Notes: generated by a model not told the origin, from the sequence alone. Shown: positions 51,841 to 60,419, counted from the stretch's first letter. The stretch is 64,000 nt of DNA from Gemmataceae bacterium (GCA_901538445.1 LR594585.1:2050045-2114044); one strand, 5' to 3'. Made by a program: numbers and translations.

Positions 51841-51956
51841 GGCACGTCTCCGAAATGGGTTGTCGTGACTGTACGAAGTTTGGGGCGGGGCGACAGTACA
51901 AAGCCGGGGAAAGACAGACGGGCAAGGAACAGCAGGCGGAAGTCGAGAAAACAAAT

Positions 51957-52058
51957 CGGGCACGGGCACAGGCACGCACGCGGGCACGGACCAGAACCCG
52001 ACGTGACGGCAGCCCCGTGTCTTTCCCGTCCGTGCCCCTGCCCGAGCCCGTGCCCGTG
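51957..52058. repeat. Inverted repeat, CGGGCACGGGCACAGGCACG family
   Basis: The left arm (51957-51989) is GGGCACGGGCACAGGCACGC type; the right arm (52030-52058) is GTGCCCCTGCCCGAGCCCGT, then GCCCGTG. Units of GGCACG recur every 6 to 8 bases. It shares its arm type with part of 31990-32400. It fills the spacer between the ABC-GNAT gene and the 41-aa gene. Confidence 0.75.
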
Positions 52059-52064
52059 AGCGAT

Positions 52065-53339
52065 TCATGTCTCTCTTCGACCCTCTTCACGCGGTACCCG
52101 GTTGTCGAACACATAGTAGACCGGGTCGCTGAACCGGTTGCGGCGCGTCGTCACGCCCGACGCGCCGCTCCGCGAGCCGTACTGACCGGGCGGAGTGTCG
52201 CGGTCCTTGCGCACCACGCCGACGCGCACGAACCCGGCGCGCTCGAAGAACGGGTTCGCGTGGCCCATCGCGGTGAGCGTCTCGATCCACCTCACGGGAC
52301 AGGTCTCGCACGCCTCGCGAACGAACCTCGCGGCGATCCCGGCCCCGCGGTAGGGCGGGTGAAGCACGACGCGCTGGAGCACCCAGAGTTGCGCGTTGAG
52401 CGCCGCGAGTGCGACCCGCGACCGCGGGTTCGTGAGGCCGAAGAACTTCGTTCGCAGCGCGAGCGAGGCCGCGGGCGTGCCGAACACGCACACGCCGACG
52501 CGCTCGTCCCCGTGCCACAGCACGACCACGCGAGTGACGAACGCGAGCGCGTGACTGCGGTAGTGCCACCGGGCGAAGTGTGGCCAGTCGGCCCGAGTGC
52601 CGTCCGCGACGCGCAGTTCACCCGCGAACGAGATGCGACGCGCCTCCGGCGTGCGGCGCTCGACACCGACGCGGCCGTCGCCAACGCACCGCACCCACAC
52701 GTCCGGGTTCAGGTCGGCGGCGACGTCGTCGTGCGTGGTGGCCGCGAGCACGCCGACGCCGGTTCGCGTCACGAGCTTCCGCAGGTTGAAAGCGACCACC
52801 TTCGCGAGCGTACGGTCGAGCGTGGCGGTGAACTCGTCGGCCATCATGAAATGCGGAGTTCGGAGTCCGGAGTGCGGAGTCGAAGACGGCTGGTCCGTTT
52901 TCATTCCGCACTCCGGACTCCGAACTCCGCACTGCGAAGCGTAAGCGAGCCGGAACCGGTAGCGCTGGCCCTCGGACAGCTCCGCGGGCGTTCTCAACAG
53001 CAGCCGCGCCTCGGACAGCCCGCACCCGGCGAGCGCCGCGAGCCGCTCCTCGATCGGGCCTGGGAGCGCGTCGATGAGCGGCGCGTCCGGTAGCGACAGC
53101 GCGGCCGCGTCTACGGCCCCGAGCTGCGCCGCGACGGCCCGCAGGAGCGACGACTTCCCCGACCCGCTTGGGCCGGTGAAGAGCACGAGGTCGCCGGGCC
53201 GCACGTCGAGCGCGACGCCGGCCGCGACGGTGTGTTCGGGCTCCTCGTCGGCGAGCCCGAACAGGTCCGCAACTTGCCCGGTGGCGAGCGACCGCCGCAC
53301 CGGACGGAACGCATACCGAACGGTGATGGGCGCGAGCAC
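52065..53339 (-). CDS. ABC-type ATPase fused to GNAT acetyltransferase (COG2401-like)
   Basis: 424 residues from a GTG with a strong GGAGG upstream. Residues ~45-210 form an ABC ATPase: Walker A GPSGSGKSS (56-64), signature LSEGQRYRFRLA (121-132), Walker B FMMADEF (ending D168-E169) and H-switch TTHDD (201-205). Residues ~235-400 form a GNAT domain with acetyl-CoA-binding LHPPYRGAGIAARFVREACE and the end FFERAGFVRVG. Matches the COG2401 type of ABC-ATPase/acetyltransferase fusion. Between signature and Walker B about 29 residues (135-163) are encoded by a CGGA repeat element and are foreign to ABC folds. Confidence 0.85.
   Translation of the reverse strand: MLAPITVRYAFRPVRRSLATGQVADLFGLADEEPEHTVAAGVALDVRPGDLVLFTGPSGSGKSSLLRAVAAQLGAVDAAALSLPDAPLIDALPGPIEERLAALAGCGLSEARLLLRTPAELSEGQRYRFRLAYASQCGVRSPECGMKTDQPSSTPHSGLRTPHFMMADEFTATLDRTLAKVVAFNLRKLVTRTGVGVLAATTHDDVAADLNPDVWVRCVGDGRVGVERRTPEARRISFAGELRVADGTRADWPHFARWHYRSHALAFVTRVVVLWHGDERVGVCVFGTPAASLALRTKFFGLTNPRSRVALAALNAQLWVLQRVVLHPPYRGAGIAARFVREACETCPVRWIETLTAMGHANPFFERAGFVRVGVVRKDRDTPPGQYGSRSGASGVTTRRNRFSDPVYYVFDNRVPREEGRRET
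52851..52939. repeat. Intragenic self-complementary heptad element, nnnCGGA family
   Basis: The left arm (52851-52881) ATGCGGA, GTTCGGA, GTCCGGA, GTGCGGA and the right arm (52904-52939) GCACTCCGGACTCCGAACTC type, complementary over ~30 bases. Same family as 6890-6985. It is in frame inside the ABC-GNAT gene and encodes SQCGVRSPECGMKTDQPSST and on to LRTPH, between the signature and Walker B. Confidence 0.9.
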
Positions 53340-53389
53340 GGGAGACCTCCGGGGTGGTAGACTTGTGCGGGGACACACGAGGTGAAGTG

Positions 53390-53938
53390 ATGACAGAAAC
53401 GTGCGAGCGCACCTACACGGCCGAGGAGTTCGTGCGCCTGCGGGACTGGAAGCACTACGAGTTGGTGAGCGGCGAACTGGTCCCGTACCCGTGCGGGGCC
53501 GAGGCGAGCGAGGCGTGTACGGCGCTGATCTCGGAACTTCAGAGGTGGAGCGGCCGCCGGCGCGCCTGGATCTTCAGCTCGGGAGCACCCTACTGCTTCA
53601 CTGTTAATCCCCGCACCGTTCGCCGACCGTGGGTGTCGCTGATCCGGGAGGAGCGGTTGCGGCACGAGGACATCCCGTCGGTCGAACCGCTGACGCTCGC
53701 GCCCGATTTGGTAGCCGAGATCATCACGCCACTGCACACCTACGAGGACGTCGAGGGCAAGGTGAAGGAGTACCGGTCGGCCGGCGTGAGGCTCGTCTGG
53801 GTCATCAGTCCGAAGTCGCGGACCGTGCTGATCCGCCGGCTCGACGGGACGTGCGCCGAGGTCGGCGAGTCGGGCACGCTCTCGGGCGAGGACGTGATCC
53901 CGGGGTTCACCTGCGCCGTGGCGGAGCTGTTCGTGTAA
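53390..53938 (+). CDS. Uma2 (DUF820) family protein
   Basis: 182 residues. PD-(D/E)XK nuclease-like fold family common in planctomycetes and cyanobacteria. Seen: TAEEFVRLRDWKHYELVSGELV (N-terminal strand), APDLVAEIITPLHTYEDVEGKVKEYRSAGVRLVWVISPKSRTVLI (matching the PDLVVEVLSPSD...EKV..Y...GV..VWVVDP..R pattern), and PGFTCAVAELF. The middle RRPWVSLI departs from the usual RRPDVAFV, losing the conserved Asp. It is divergent from the ABC-GNAT gene. Confidence 0.88.
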   Translation: MTETCERTYTAEEFVRLRDWKHYELVSGELVPYPCGAEASEACTALISELQRWSGRRRAWIFSSGAPYCFTVNPRTVRRPWVSLIREERLRHEDIPSVEPLTLAPDLVAEIITPLHTYEDVEGKVKEYRSAGVRLVWVISPKSRTVLIRRLDGTCAEVGESGTLSGEDVIPGFTCAVAELFV

Positions 53939-54643
53939 TCACGTCAGCACGTTCACGACCCACGCGAGGCCGGCGGCGAGGGCGGCGAACGCCAACGAGA
54001 GGCCGGCCGTCCAGCGCGCGATCAGCAGCGCGTCCCCGGTCGCGGCGTACAGCCAGAACCCCAGCGCCGCGCCGACCAGCCCGGCCAGCAGCGCCACGAG
54101 GCTCGGCTCGAAGACCGCGTCGGCCTCCGCGGGGAGGACGTGTGCGACGAACCAGCCGGTGAAGAAGTACAGCACCACCGCGTCGAGTGCTCCGGCGGTC
54201 GCCGAGCCGCCGAACAACTCCGCGAGCGGCCAGCCGGTCGCACCGGCCCAGTCGAAGTGCGCCCCGAGTGCGGCGTTCGCCAGCCCCGCAACGCACCCGA
54301 ACGCCGCAGCGGCCGCCGACCCCCGCGCCACGCGGCGCTTCAGTTCGGCCCGCGCCTTCCGGCGCTCGTCGCGCTCGGCCGCGGCGACGTCGGCCCGCGT
54401 GCGCTGGTGCTCGGCCCGCACCAGTTCTTCGCCCTGGTGCGGCAGCGCGTCCACGGACGCGCCGGGTTCGACCGCGCGGACCACAAACCCCGGCGACCCG
54501 CCGCGCACGACCACCACCGCACGCCCAACTTCGATGAACGTGCCCTCGGTGGTCGCCGACCGCCGCACCCCGCCGACCTCGACGTACCCGCTCGGCGACA
54601 GCGGCGTCACCGCCCGGCCCGTGTCCCCGATGCGAACGCTCAT
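53939..54643 (-). CDS. NfeD-like C-terminal domain membrane protein
   Basis: 234 residues. The N-terminal ~60 residues match the NfeD OB-fold: VRIGDTGRAVTPLSPSGYVEVGGVRRSATTEGTFIEVGRAVVVV. A coiled, charged linker (RTRADVAAAERDERRKARAELKRRVARG) leads to a C-terminal part with four or so hydrophobic helices (VLYFFTGWFVAHVLPA, SLVALLAGLVGAALGFWLYAATG, SLAFAALAAGLAWVVNVLT). The OB domain here precedes, not follows, the membrane part, opposite to usual NfeD. It abuts the Uma2 gene (convergent stops). Confidence 0.75.
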   Translation of the reverse strand: MSVRIGDTGRAVTPLSPSGYVEVGGVRRSATTEGTFIEVGRAVVVVRGGSPGFVVRAVEPGASVDALPHQGEELVRAEHQRTRADVAAAERDERRKARAELKRRVARGSAAAAAFGCVAGLANAALGAHFDWAGATGWPLAELFGGSATAGALDAVVLYFFTGWFVAHVLPAEADAVFEPSLVALLAGLVGAALGFWLYAATGDALLIARWTAGLSLAFAALAAGLAWVVNVLT

Positions 54644-54725
54644 ACCGCGCTCTCCTCTCGACCGGTGGGGCGGGCAGGAATGCCGCCCTCACCACCCCGC
54701 ATACTGGAGCCGATGGGTTCGTGTC

Positions 54726-54789
54726 GGTCCGAACCCGAGCGCCGAGCGAGGGTTCACGCCTACCCTCGCTCGGCGCTCGGGCTCGGACC
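54726..54789. repeat. Near-perfect palindrome, GAGCCCGAGCGCCGAGCG family, copy 2
   Basis: Arms 54726-54752 and 54763-54789 pair with a single mismatch; the stem sequence is shared with 23999-24062. Loop ~10 bases. Confidence 0.92.
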
Positions 54790-54804
54790 AGACTGCACCC
54801 GGTC

Positions 54805-54984
54805 TCAAAACTCGTCGGCCTGTTTGTAGTGCTCGCCGATGCGGTCCATGCCGAGGCCGGTCGAGACCCAGTGGACGAACCACACGCACACCGCCACCGC
54901 GGCCAGCGCCAGCAGGATGTAGAACGCCCGCCGCCGCCAGACCAAACGCCACTCGTGTTCGTCGTCGCGGTCGGACCTCGCCAT
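54805..54984 (-). CDS. Small membrane protein, 59 aa
   Basis: MARSDRDDEHEWRLVWRRRA then FYILLALAAVAVCVWFVHWV then STGLGMDRIGEHYKQADEF: an N-terminal charged part, one transmembrane helix after three Arg, and a short outer tail. Positive residues before the helix suggest N-in orientation. Unknown function. It is flanked by palindromes on both sides. Confidence 0.6.
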   Translation of the reverse strand: MARSDRDDEHEWRLVWRRRAFYILLALAAVAVCVWFVHWVSTGLGMDRIGEHYKQADEF

Positions 54985-55045
54985 GACTCCCCCTCCGGGT
55001 TCGGGCTCCCTGCATCATACCCGGGCAGTGGTGATCCGTGGGTGT

Positions 55046-55118
55046 TCTGTAGCCGGCCTCTGCGAGGCCGGGCCTGAGCGATTCCCACAGCACCGGCCTC
55101 GCAGAGGCCGGCTACAGA
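55046..55118. repeat. Perfect palindrome, TCTGTAGCCGGCCTCTGCGA type
   Basis: 26-base arms (55046-55071, 55093-55118) are exact complements around a 21-base loop. Each arm contains a small palindrome (GCCTCTGCGAGGC). It lies ~40 bases from the terminase stop codon. Confidence 0.92.
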
Positions 55119-55161
55119 GCGGAGTGAACCGGACTCGGAATCGTGCCCCGGCGGAGCGCCG

Positions 55162-56610
55162 TCACCACGCCCGCGGGTCGCGGCGGTCGAGCAGGTACGC
55201 GCACCCGGTCGCGGCCGCGTCGAGCAGGTCGTCGCGGTCGCCGAACGGGAACGCCGTCATCTCGTCGAACAGCTCGCGCTGGCCGGCGTCGATCGCTCCG
55301 CCGTCGCCCTTCAGCCGGAACCCGCCGTTCTCGACGGCGACGCTGAACGCCGCGACGCGGGCCGCCTTGCCGGCCGACTGCGAGACGCCCTTCACCCGCG
55401 GGCCGAACCGCGCGTGCCGCACGAGCAGATCCTTGATGCCGAGGAACGCGGCGTTCGACTCGAACAGGATAACCGCTGGGTTCCACTGCCGATCCAGAGC
55501 GTCGATGAGCGACACGAGTTCCGGGGCCGGCACGCGGCGGGCGGTGCTCGCCAGCACCCGGACCTCGGTCGCGGGTCGCGAGCCGAAGCGGAACCCGGGG
55601 GTTGACACCCCCGGCTCGCCTCCGGTCGTCACGCGGCCCAGCACCACCAGCGCCGAGCGGTCCGCGGTCGGGCATGCCGACACCGCGGGGTCGACCGACA
55701 GCACGACGGTCTCGCACGCGGCCGGCTCGGTCCAGGTCCGCACCCATTCGGAGCGGATCGGCGTCTCGCCCTCGGCGACCGGCAGCAAGTGGTAGCCGCG
55801 GGCGAACGACGCGGCCCCGATCTCGGCCCGCCGCTCGCGGAGCCTCTCGGCCGGCCACTTCGCGGGCCACACCGGCTCGAAGTCCGGGCCGATCGCACGG
55901 CGGAACACCGCGAACGCCGGGTTCGCCTTGAGCCGCGCGTTCAAGTCGTCCGGGTGCCACGGGGTACACAGCCCCCAGCACCGGCCGTCGGGTTCGAGCA
56001 GGTTCATGAGGTTGTTGGTGAAGAAGTCGGCGGTGCGGGCGCGCTCGGCCCGGCTGTGCAGGGCGCGGACGTCCACCACGTCGTCGCACACGAGTAAATC
56101 GGCCCGCGTGCCGGTGGTGCCGGCCCCGACGCCGAACGCGGCCACGTTCGGGCCGATCGCCTCGGCCGGGCGCTCGACGGCGAACACCGCCGCGGTCCAC
56201 GGCGACCCGGGCCGGAGGTGCGGGAACACGCGGCCGATGTTCGGGTTCTTCGCGATCGCGTCGCGGAGGAACCGGCTGCGCTCGGCGGCGACGACCTCGG
56301 TGGCGCACACCACCTTCACCCGCAGGCCCGGCTCGCGGCCGAGTTCCCAGAGGAGGCGGCCGCACACCTGGAAGCTCTTGCCGTGGTCACGCGGCAACTC
56401 GATGAGCGCCATGCGGTGCGCGCTGAGGAACGCCTGCACCTCCTCGTGAACGGGTGCGAGTTCGACGGCGTTCCCGTGCGGGTCGGCGAGGCACTCGCGG
56501 AGGAACGCGGCCGGGTCGGTGCGGGCCAGCGCCGCGGTGAGACCGTCCCGCGATCCGCGGCACTGGTGCGGCCGGCCACAGACGGGCAGCGGCGCGAGGG
56601 GGTTGAGCAT
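55162..56610 (-). CDS. Phage-type terminase large subunit, stand-alone
   Basis: 482 residues with GGAGG ahead of the ATG. The ATPase half has Walker A-like ELPRDHGKSFQVCGRLLWE (a terminase-type P-loop), Walker B-like LLVCDDVVD, and coupling region LCTPWHPDDLNARLK. The nuclease half has LSVDPAVSACPTADRSALVVLG (catalytic Asp in VDPA), VILFESNAAFLGIKDLL, and the third acidic region QRELFDEMTAFPFGDRDDLLDAAATG. The normal length is ~450-550. No portal, capsid, small terminase or integrase is within 20 kb; it may be a domesticated packaging motor. Confidence 0.85.
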   Translation of the reverse strand: MLNPLAPLPVCGRPHQCRGSRDGLTAALARTDPAAFLRECLADPHGNAVELAPVHEEVQAFLSAHRMALIELPRDHGKSFQVCGRLLWELGREPGLRVKVVCATEVVAAERSRFLRDAIAKNPNIGRVFPHLRPGSPWTAAVFAVERPAEAIGPNVAAFGVGAGTTGTRADLLVCDDVVDVRALHSRAERARTADFFTNNLMNLLEPDGRCWGLCTPWHPDDLNARLKANPAFAVFRRAIGPDFEPVWPAKWPAERLRERRAEIGAASFARGYHLLPVAEGETPIRSEWVRTWTEPAACETVVLSVDPAVSACPTADRSALVVLGRVTTGGEPGVSTPGFRFGSRPATEVRVLASTARRVPAPELVSLIDALDRQWNPAVILFESNAAFLGIKDLLVRHARFGPRVKGVSQSAGKAARVAAFSVAVENGGFRLKGDGGAIDAGQRELFDEMTAFPFGDRDDLLDAAATGCAYLLDRRDPRAW

Positions 56611-56782
56611 GGGATGGCCTCCGGGACCGCGGCGGCGCGGTGAGCTGATGTGTGCGGTCGCGGGCGCGAACGACGTGCGCGGGTGACGTGCTTCTCCAAC
56701 TGTGCCGAATAGTGAACATGCGTCAAGTAACTCCGACCGGAATTCCCGATAAGTTGACGGTGCCGCAGGGGAGGGCTCCACG

Positions 56783-57136
56783 ATGTCCGCGACCGATCTC
56801 GCCAGCCGCACGTGCGCCCCGTGCTCGGGGAAGGTGCCGCCCCTGCCCGCCGAGAAGGTGCGGGAACTTCTCGCGCAGGTGCCGGCGTGGTCACTGAGCG
56901 CCGACGGCCAGCGGATCGGCCGCGAGTGGAAGGTGCTCGACTTCGCCACGGCGCTCGACTTTTTCCGCCGCATCGGCACCGTCGCCGACGCCGAGGACCA
57001 CCACCCGGACCTGCACCTGACGAACTACCGCGACGTCCGCGTCGAGCTGTGGACGCACGCCGCCGGCGGGCTGACCGAGAACGACTTCATCATGGCCGCG
57101 AAGATCGACGCGCTGGGCGTCGCCCTGAAGGGGTGA
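56783..57136 (+). CDS. phhB: Pterin-4a-carbinolamine dehydratase
   Basis: 117 residues; recycles the hydroxylated pterin cofactor. The active-site region RREWKVLDFATALDFFRRIG...DAEDHHPDLHLTNYRDVRVELWTHAAGGLTENDF is complete, with HHP at residues 73-75 (the catalytic histidines). A 20-residue N-terminal Cys-containing stretch (TCAPCSG) is extra. The stop TGA lies in the first unit of the following repeat. Confidence 0.93.
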   Translation: MSATDLASRTCAPCSGKVPPLPAEKVRELLAQVPAWSLSADGQRIGREWKVLDFATALDFFRRIGTVADAEDHHPDLHLTNYRDVRVELWTHAAGGLTENDFIMAAKIDALGVALKG

Positions 57137-57239
57137 GCGGGTGAGCGGGTGAGCGGTTGAGCGGGTGACACAGTCCAGACTTTGGCGTCACCACTTCACC
57201 CCCTTCACCCCCTCACCCCCTCACCCCTTCAATTCACCA
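57132..57239. repeat. Self-complementary octad element, GGTGAGCG family
   Basis: The left arm (57132-57169) reads GGGTGAGC, GGGTGAGC, GGGTGAGC, GGTTGAGC, GGGTGAC; 8-base period. The right arm (57189-57233) repeats CCCCTCAC and CCCCTTCA. It starts at the phhB stop codon (GGG-TGA) and ends next to the kdsA ATG. Confidence 0.85.
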
Positions 57240-57252
57240 CGGAGGGGTTCAC

Positions 57253-58065
57253 ATGGTCCAGGTCGGGAACTACACGGTCGGGGGCGGGGCGCCGCTGCTG
57301 TGGATCTGCGGGCCGTGCGTCATCGAGGGCCGCGACTTCACGCTCCGCGTCGCCGAGACGCTCAAGTCGCTCGCCGAGTCGCTCAAGCTGCCGCTCGTGT
57401 TCAAGGCGTCGTTCGACAAGGCCAACCGCACCTCTGGGAAGTCGTTCCGCGGCGTCGGCCTGGAGGAAGGGCTCAGGACGCTCGACGCGGTGCGGAAGGC
57501 GACCGGCCTGCCGGTCACCACCGACGTCCACGAGGCGTCGCAGGCCGCGCCGGTGGGCGAGGTGTGCGAGATCCTGCAAGTCCCGGCGTTCCTCGCGCGG
57601 CAGACCGACCTGCTCGAAGCGTGCGGCCGCACGGGCCGGGTGGTGAACGTCAAGAAGGGGCAGTTCATGGCCCCGTGGGACATGAAGAACGTCGTCGCCA
57701 AGCTCGCCGAGGTCGGCAACCGCCGCACGCTGCTCACCGAGCGGGGCACCACGTTCGGCTACGGGATGCTGGTGAACGACATGCGGGCGGTGCCGTGGAT
57801 GCAAGAAACCGGCGCGCCGGTGATCTTTGACGCGACCCACAGCGTACAGAAACCGGCAGCCCTCGGGGACAAGACCGGCGGGGACCGGGCGATGGTGCCG
57901 GTGCTGGCGCGGGCGGCGGTCGCCGCGGGGTGCGACGGGGTGTTCCTGGAGACCCACCCGGACCCGGACCGCGCCCCGTCCGACGGCCCGAACATGATCC
58001 CGCTCGACCAACTGCCCGACCTGATCCGCCGGTGCCTCCGAATCCGCGAGGCGGTCGAGAAGTAG
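57253..58065 (+). CDS. kdsA: 3-deoxy-8-phosphooctulonate synthase
   Basis: 270 residues; condenses phosphoenolpyruvate with arabinose 5-phosphate for Kdo, a lipopolysaccharide core sugar. Signatures: [19 protein letters not shown] (residues 17-35), [19 protein letters not shown] (47-65), [46 protein letters not shown], and [13 protein letters not shown], all canonical for KDO8P synthase. Cytoplasmic. The upstream repeat and phhB suggest a two-gene unit by position only. Confidence 0.97.
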   Translation: MVQVGNYTVGGGAPLLWICGPCVIEGRDFTLRVAETLKSLAESLKLPLVFKASFDKANRTSGKSFRGVGLEEGLRTLDAVRKATGLPVTTDVHEASQAAPVGEVCEILQVPAFLARQTDLLEACGRTGRVVNVKKGQFMAPWDMKNVVAKLAEVGNRRTLLTERGTTFGYGMLVNDMRAVPWMQETGAPVIFDATHSVQKPAALGDKTGGDRAMVPVLARAAVAAGCDGVFLETHPDPDRAPSDGPNMIPLDQLPDLIRRCLRIREAVEK

Positions 58066-58138
58066 GCGGGCGGGCTGCAAACCCCTGGACCCCGGCGCAC
58101 GGCGGAGCGCCCTTCCGCCTTTTCGCGAGACGCTACTG

Positions 58139-59980
58139 ATGAACCGAGTCGTTCCCGCCCTGGCCCTCGTCGCGGCGACCGCTGCCGTCGCCCTCCTGCC
58201 CGGGTGCGGGCGGCCGCCGGCCACGCGCAAGAGTGACGACGGCGACGGGGCCGCGGCCGTCGTGCGGCCGTGGGAGGCGGCCGGGAAGCGGCTCCGCAAG
58301 GAGCCCGACGCGGCCGGAACCAAGACCGCCCTCGCGCTCCTCAACACCGACCTCCAGGCCGCCCCGGACGCCCCGCGACCCGCCGCCGCCACGCCCGAGG
58401 CGCTCGCGGCACTCGCGGCGCTCGTCCCGCTCAACGACGCCGACCAGGCCGTGCTCCGCGAGCCGTCGTACACCGTCGGCGACGCCGCGTACCTCGCCGA
58501 GTGCCTGTTCCTCCGCGACGCGGCCCGGTCGCTCGAGGTGCCGCCGAAGGCCGGGGCGACCGCCGACCAGGCCGCGGCCGCCGCCGCCGACCGCGCCTTC
58601 GCGTGGGTGTGCCGCAGCATCTACCTGAACGCGTGGACCGCCCCGGTCCCCGGCCAGCCCGGCGTGCGGCAGGCGATGCCCCCGGTGCCGCCGACCTACG
58701 CCCTGCGCCGCGGGTACGGCTCGGGCCTCGAGCGCATGTACGTGTTCCTCGCGGTGCTCCAGCAGATGGGGCTCGACGGGTGCCTCGTCGGCCCGCCCGA
58801 GGCGAAGGACCGGCCCGCGATGTTCGCCGCGTTCGCCGCCGACAAGAAGTCGCTCCTCACCGGCACCCCCCGCGGCCCGTTCTGGGCGGTCGGCGTGCGG
58901 GTCGGGGGCGACGTGCGGCTCTACGACCCGTGGCGCGGCGTCCCGTTCCCCGCGACGCTCGCGGCGCTGAAGGCCAACCCCGACGCGCAGAAGGCGTGGT
59001 TCGAGGCCAAGGAGAACGCGAGCGGCGTCACGGCCGAGGAGGCGAAGGGCGCGACCGCGTTCCTCGCCGTGCCGGTGCCGGCGCTGGCCCCGCGGATCGC
59101 GACCCTCGAACAGCAGCTCAAGGGCGAACTCCCGGTGCGGCTCGCGGTCGATGCGGCCGCGCTGCGGAACGCCTTCGCCGAGCCGAAGCCGGCGTACTGG
59201 AACCCGCCCGGCGACCCGTTCGCCTACGGCCGCGTGCTCCGCACGTTCCTCCCGGTGGACGAGGGCGGCACCGACCGCAACCCGCCCGGCGGCCGGCTCA
59301 CCGACCAGTACACGCGGAGCCAGCTCCCGTCGGAAGTCCTCACGATCCCGGCCGAACTGCGGGGCAACGACGAGGCCGCCGAGCGGGTCCGGGCGCTGAT
59401 GGCGCAGTCGTACGCGGTGGCGTTCTTCAACCCCTCGAACCCGAACCCGCGGGAGCGGATCGAGCGGGGCCAGTTCCAGGACGCGGCGGTGGACCTCGTG
59501 GCCAAGCAGGACCAGTTCGGCCACGGGCTCGAGCGGCTCCGGAACAACCAGCGGGCCGAGCCCGAGATCCGCGCGTGGGCCGAGGCGGCCCGCGAGCTGT
59601 ACGACCAGCAGGGGCTGGCCGCGACGCCCGACGCGCGACAGGCCGCGGCCGCGGCCGTCGAGGACCACTGGAAGCGCAACGGCCAGCTCGTGCAACTCAT
59701 GATCGACCGCGTGACGGCCGAGCTGGGCCACGCCGAGGCGACGTTCCTGCTGGCGCTGTGCAAGCACGAACAGGCCGAGCGGGTGCAGGCCCGGCTCGAA
59801 GCCGCGACCGGCCCCGAGGCCGAGCTGTTGAAGCGGGACGCGACCGACGCGTGGAAGGCGGCGCTGGGGGAGTGGCAGACCTACGCGGAGCGGGCCGCGG
59901 TCCAGGCCCGCTACCCGGGCCGCGCCGACCACGTCAAGGCGCTGGCCGCCCGCGCCGAGGCGCTCGCGAACGCGAAGTGA
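58139..59980 (+). CDS. Putative lipoprotein, 613 aa
   Basis: Signal with lipobox: MNRVVPALALVAATAAVALL then PGCGRPPAT (LLPGC, Cys at residue 23). The mature part is Ala/Arg-rich and helical; the central block RMYVFLAVLQQMGLDGCLVGPP and PFWAVGVRVGGDVRLYDPWRGVPFPATLAALKA looks like a transglutaminase-like fold with a conserved Cys and Asp/His neighbourhood. The C-terminal quarter (FGHGLERLRNNQRAEPEIRAWAEAARELYDQQG...) is a helical repeat. Envelope protein; family not firmly recognised. It starts 73 bases after kdsA. Confidence 0.7.
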   Translation: MNRVVPALALVAATAAVALLPGCGRPPATRKSDDGDGAAAVVRPWEAAGKRLRKEPDAAGTKTALALLNTDLQAAPDAPRPAAATPEALAALAALVPLNDADQAVLREPSYTVGDAAYLAECLFLRDAARSLEVPPKAGATADQAAAAAADRAFAWVCRSIYLNAWTAPVPGQPGVRQAMPPVPPTYALRRGYGSGLERMYVFLAVLQQMGLDGCLVGPPEAKDRPAMFAAFAADKKSLLTGTPRGPFWAVGVRVGGDVRLYDPWRGVPFPATLAALKANPDAQKAWFEAKENASGVTAEEAKGATAFLAVPVPALAPRIATLEQQLKGELPVRLAVDAAALRNAFAEPKPAYWNPPGDPFAYGRVLRTFLPVDEGGTDRNPPGGRLTDQYTRSQLPSEVLTIPAELRGNDEAAERVRALMAQSYAVAFFNPSNPNPRERIERGQFQDAAVDLVAKQDQFGHGLERLRNNQRAEPEIRAWAEAARELYDQQGLAATPDARQAAAAAVEDHWKRNGQLVQLMIDRVTAELGHAEATFLLALCKHEQAERVQARLEAATGPEAELLKRDATDAWKAALGEWQTYAERAAVQARYPGRADHVKALAARAEALANAK

Positions 59981-60073
59981 GGGCGGTGCACGGTGTCGAA
60001 CTGCTGGGCTTCGGCGAGCGGCGCGGCGTGAGCCTGGATCGCACTGGTCCGGATCCGTTGCGGCCCGTTCTCG

Positions 60074-60211
60074 CCCCTCTCCCCTTGCGGGAGAGGGCGG
60101 CCGCGCTTCGCGGCCGGGTGAGGGGGCGAGCCTCCACCGCGTCGAACGCATTCACCCCTCACCCGCCGCTCGCAGAGCCTCGCGGCACCCTCTCCCGCAA
60201 GGGGAGAGGGG
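60074..60211. repeat. Dispersed long inverted repeat, CTCACCCGC family, copy 4
   Basis: The left arm (60074-60125) contains CCCTCTCCCCTTGCGGGAGA and CGCGCTTCGCGGCCGGGTGA; the right arm (60152-60211) contains CCCTCACCCGCCGCTCGCAG and CTCTCCCGCAAGGGGAGAGG, its complement. Confidence 0.9.
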
Positions 60212-60282
60212 ACCGAAGCCGCGGCCCCTTGTCGTACCCTCTGACCCTGCAGGAGGGGCGCAGAAACCGCGCCCTCTGATTC

Positions 60283-60419
60283 TGCCCTCTCCCCTTGCGG
60301 GAGAGGGTGGCCGCGCTTCGCGGCCGGGTTAGGGGTGCGCCGTTGCACCTCAGAAGGTTCTACCCCTCACCCGCCGCTCGCAGAGGCTCGCGGCACCCTC
60401 TCCCGCAAGGGGAGAGGGA
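60283..60419. repeat. Dispersed long inverted repeat, CTCACCCGC family, copy 5
   Basis: Second nearly identical copy in the same spacer, same orientation as copy 4; arms 60283-60335 and 60361-60419. The loop sequences of the two copies differ, so this is not a simple tandem duplication. Confidence 0.9.

Noticed and set aside
55162..56610. A prophage around the terminase gene
   Set aside because: No portal, capsid, tail, integrase or attachment repeats within reach; base composition is like the surroundings.
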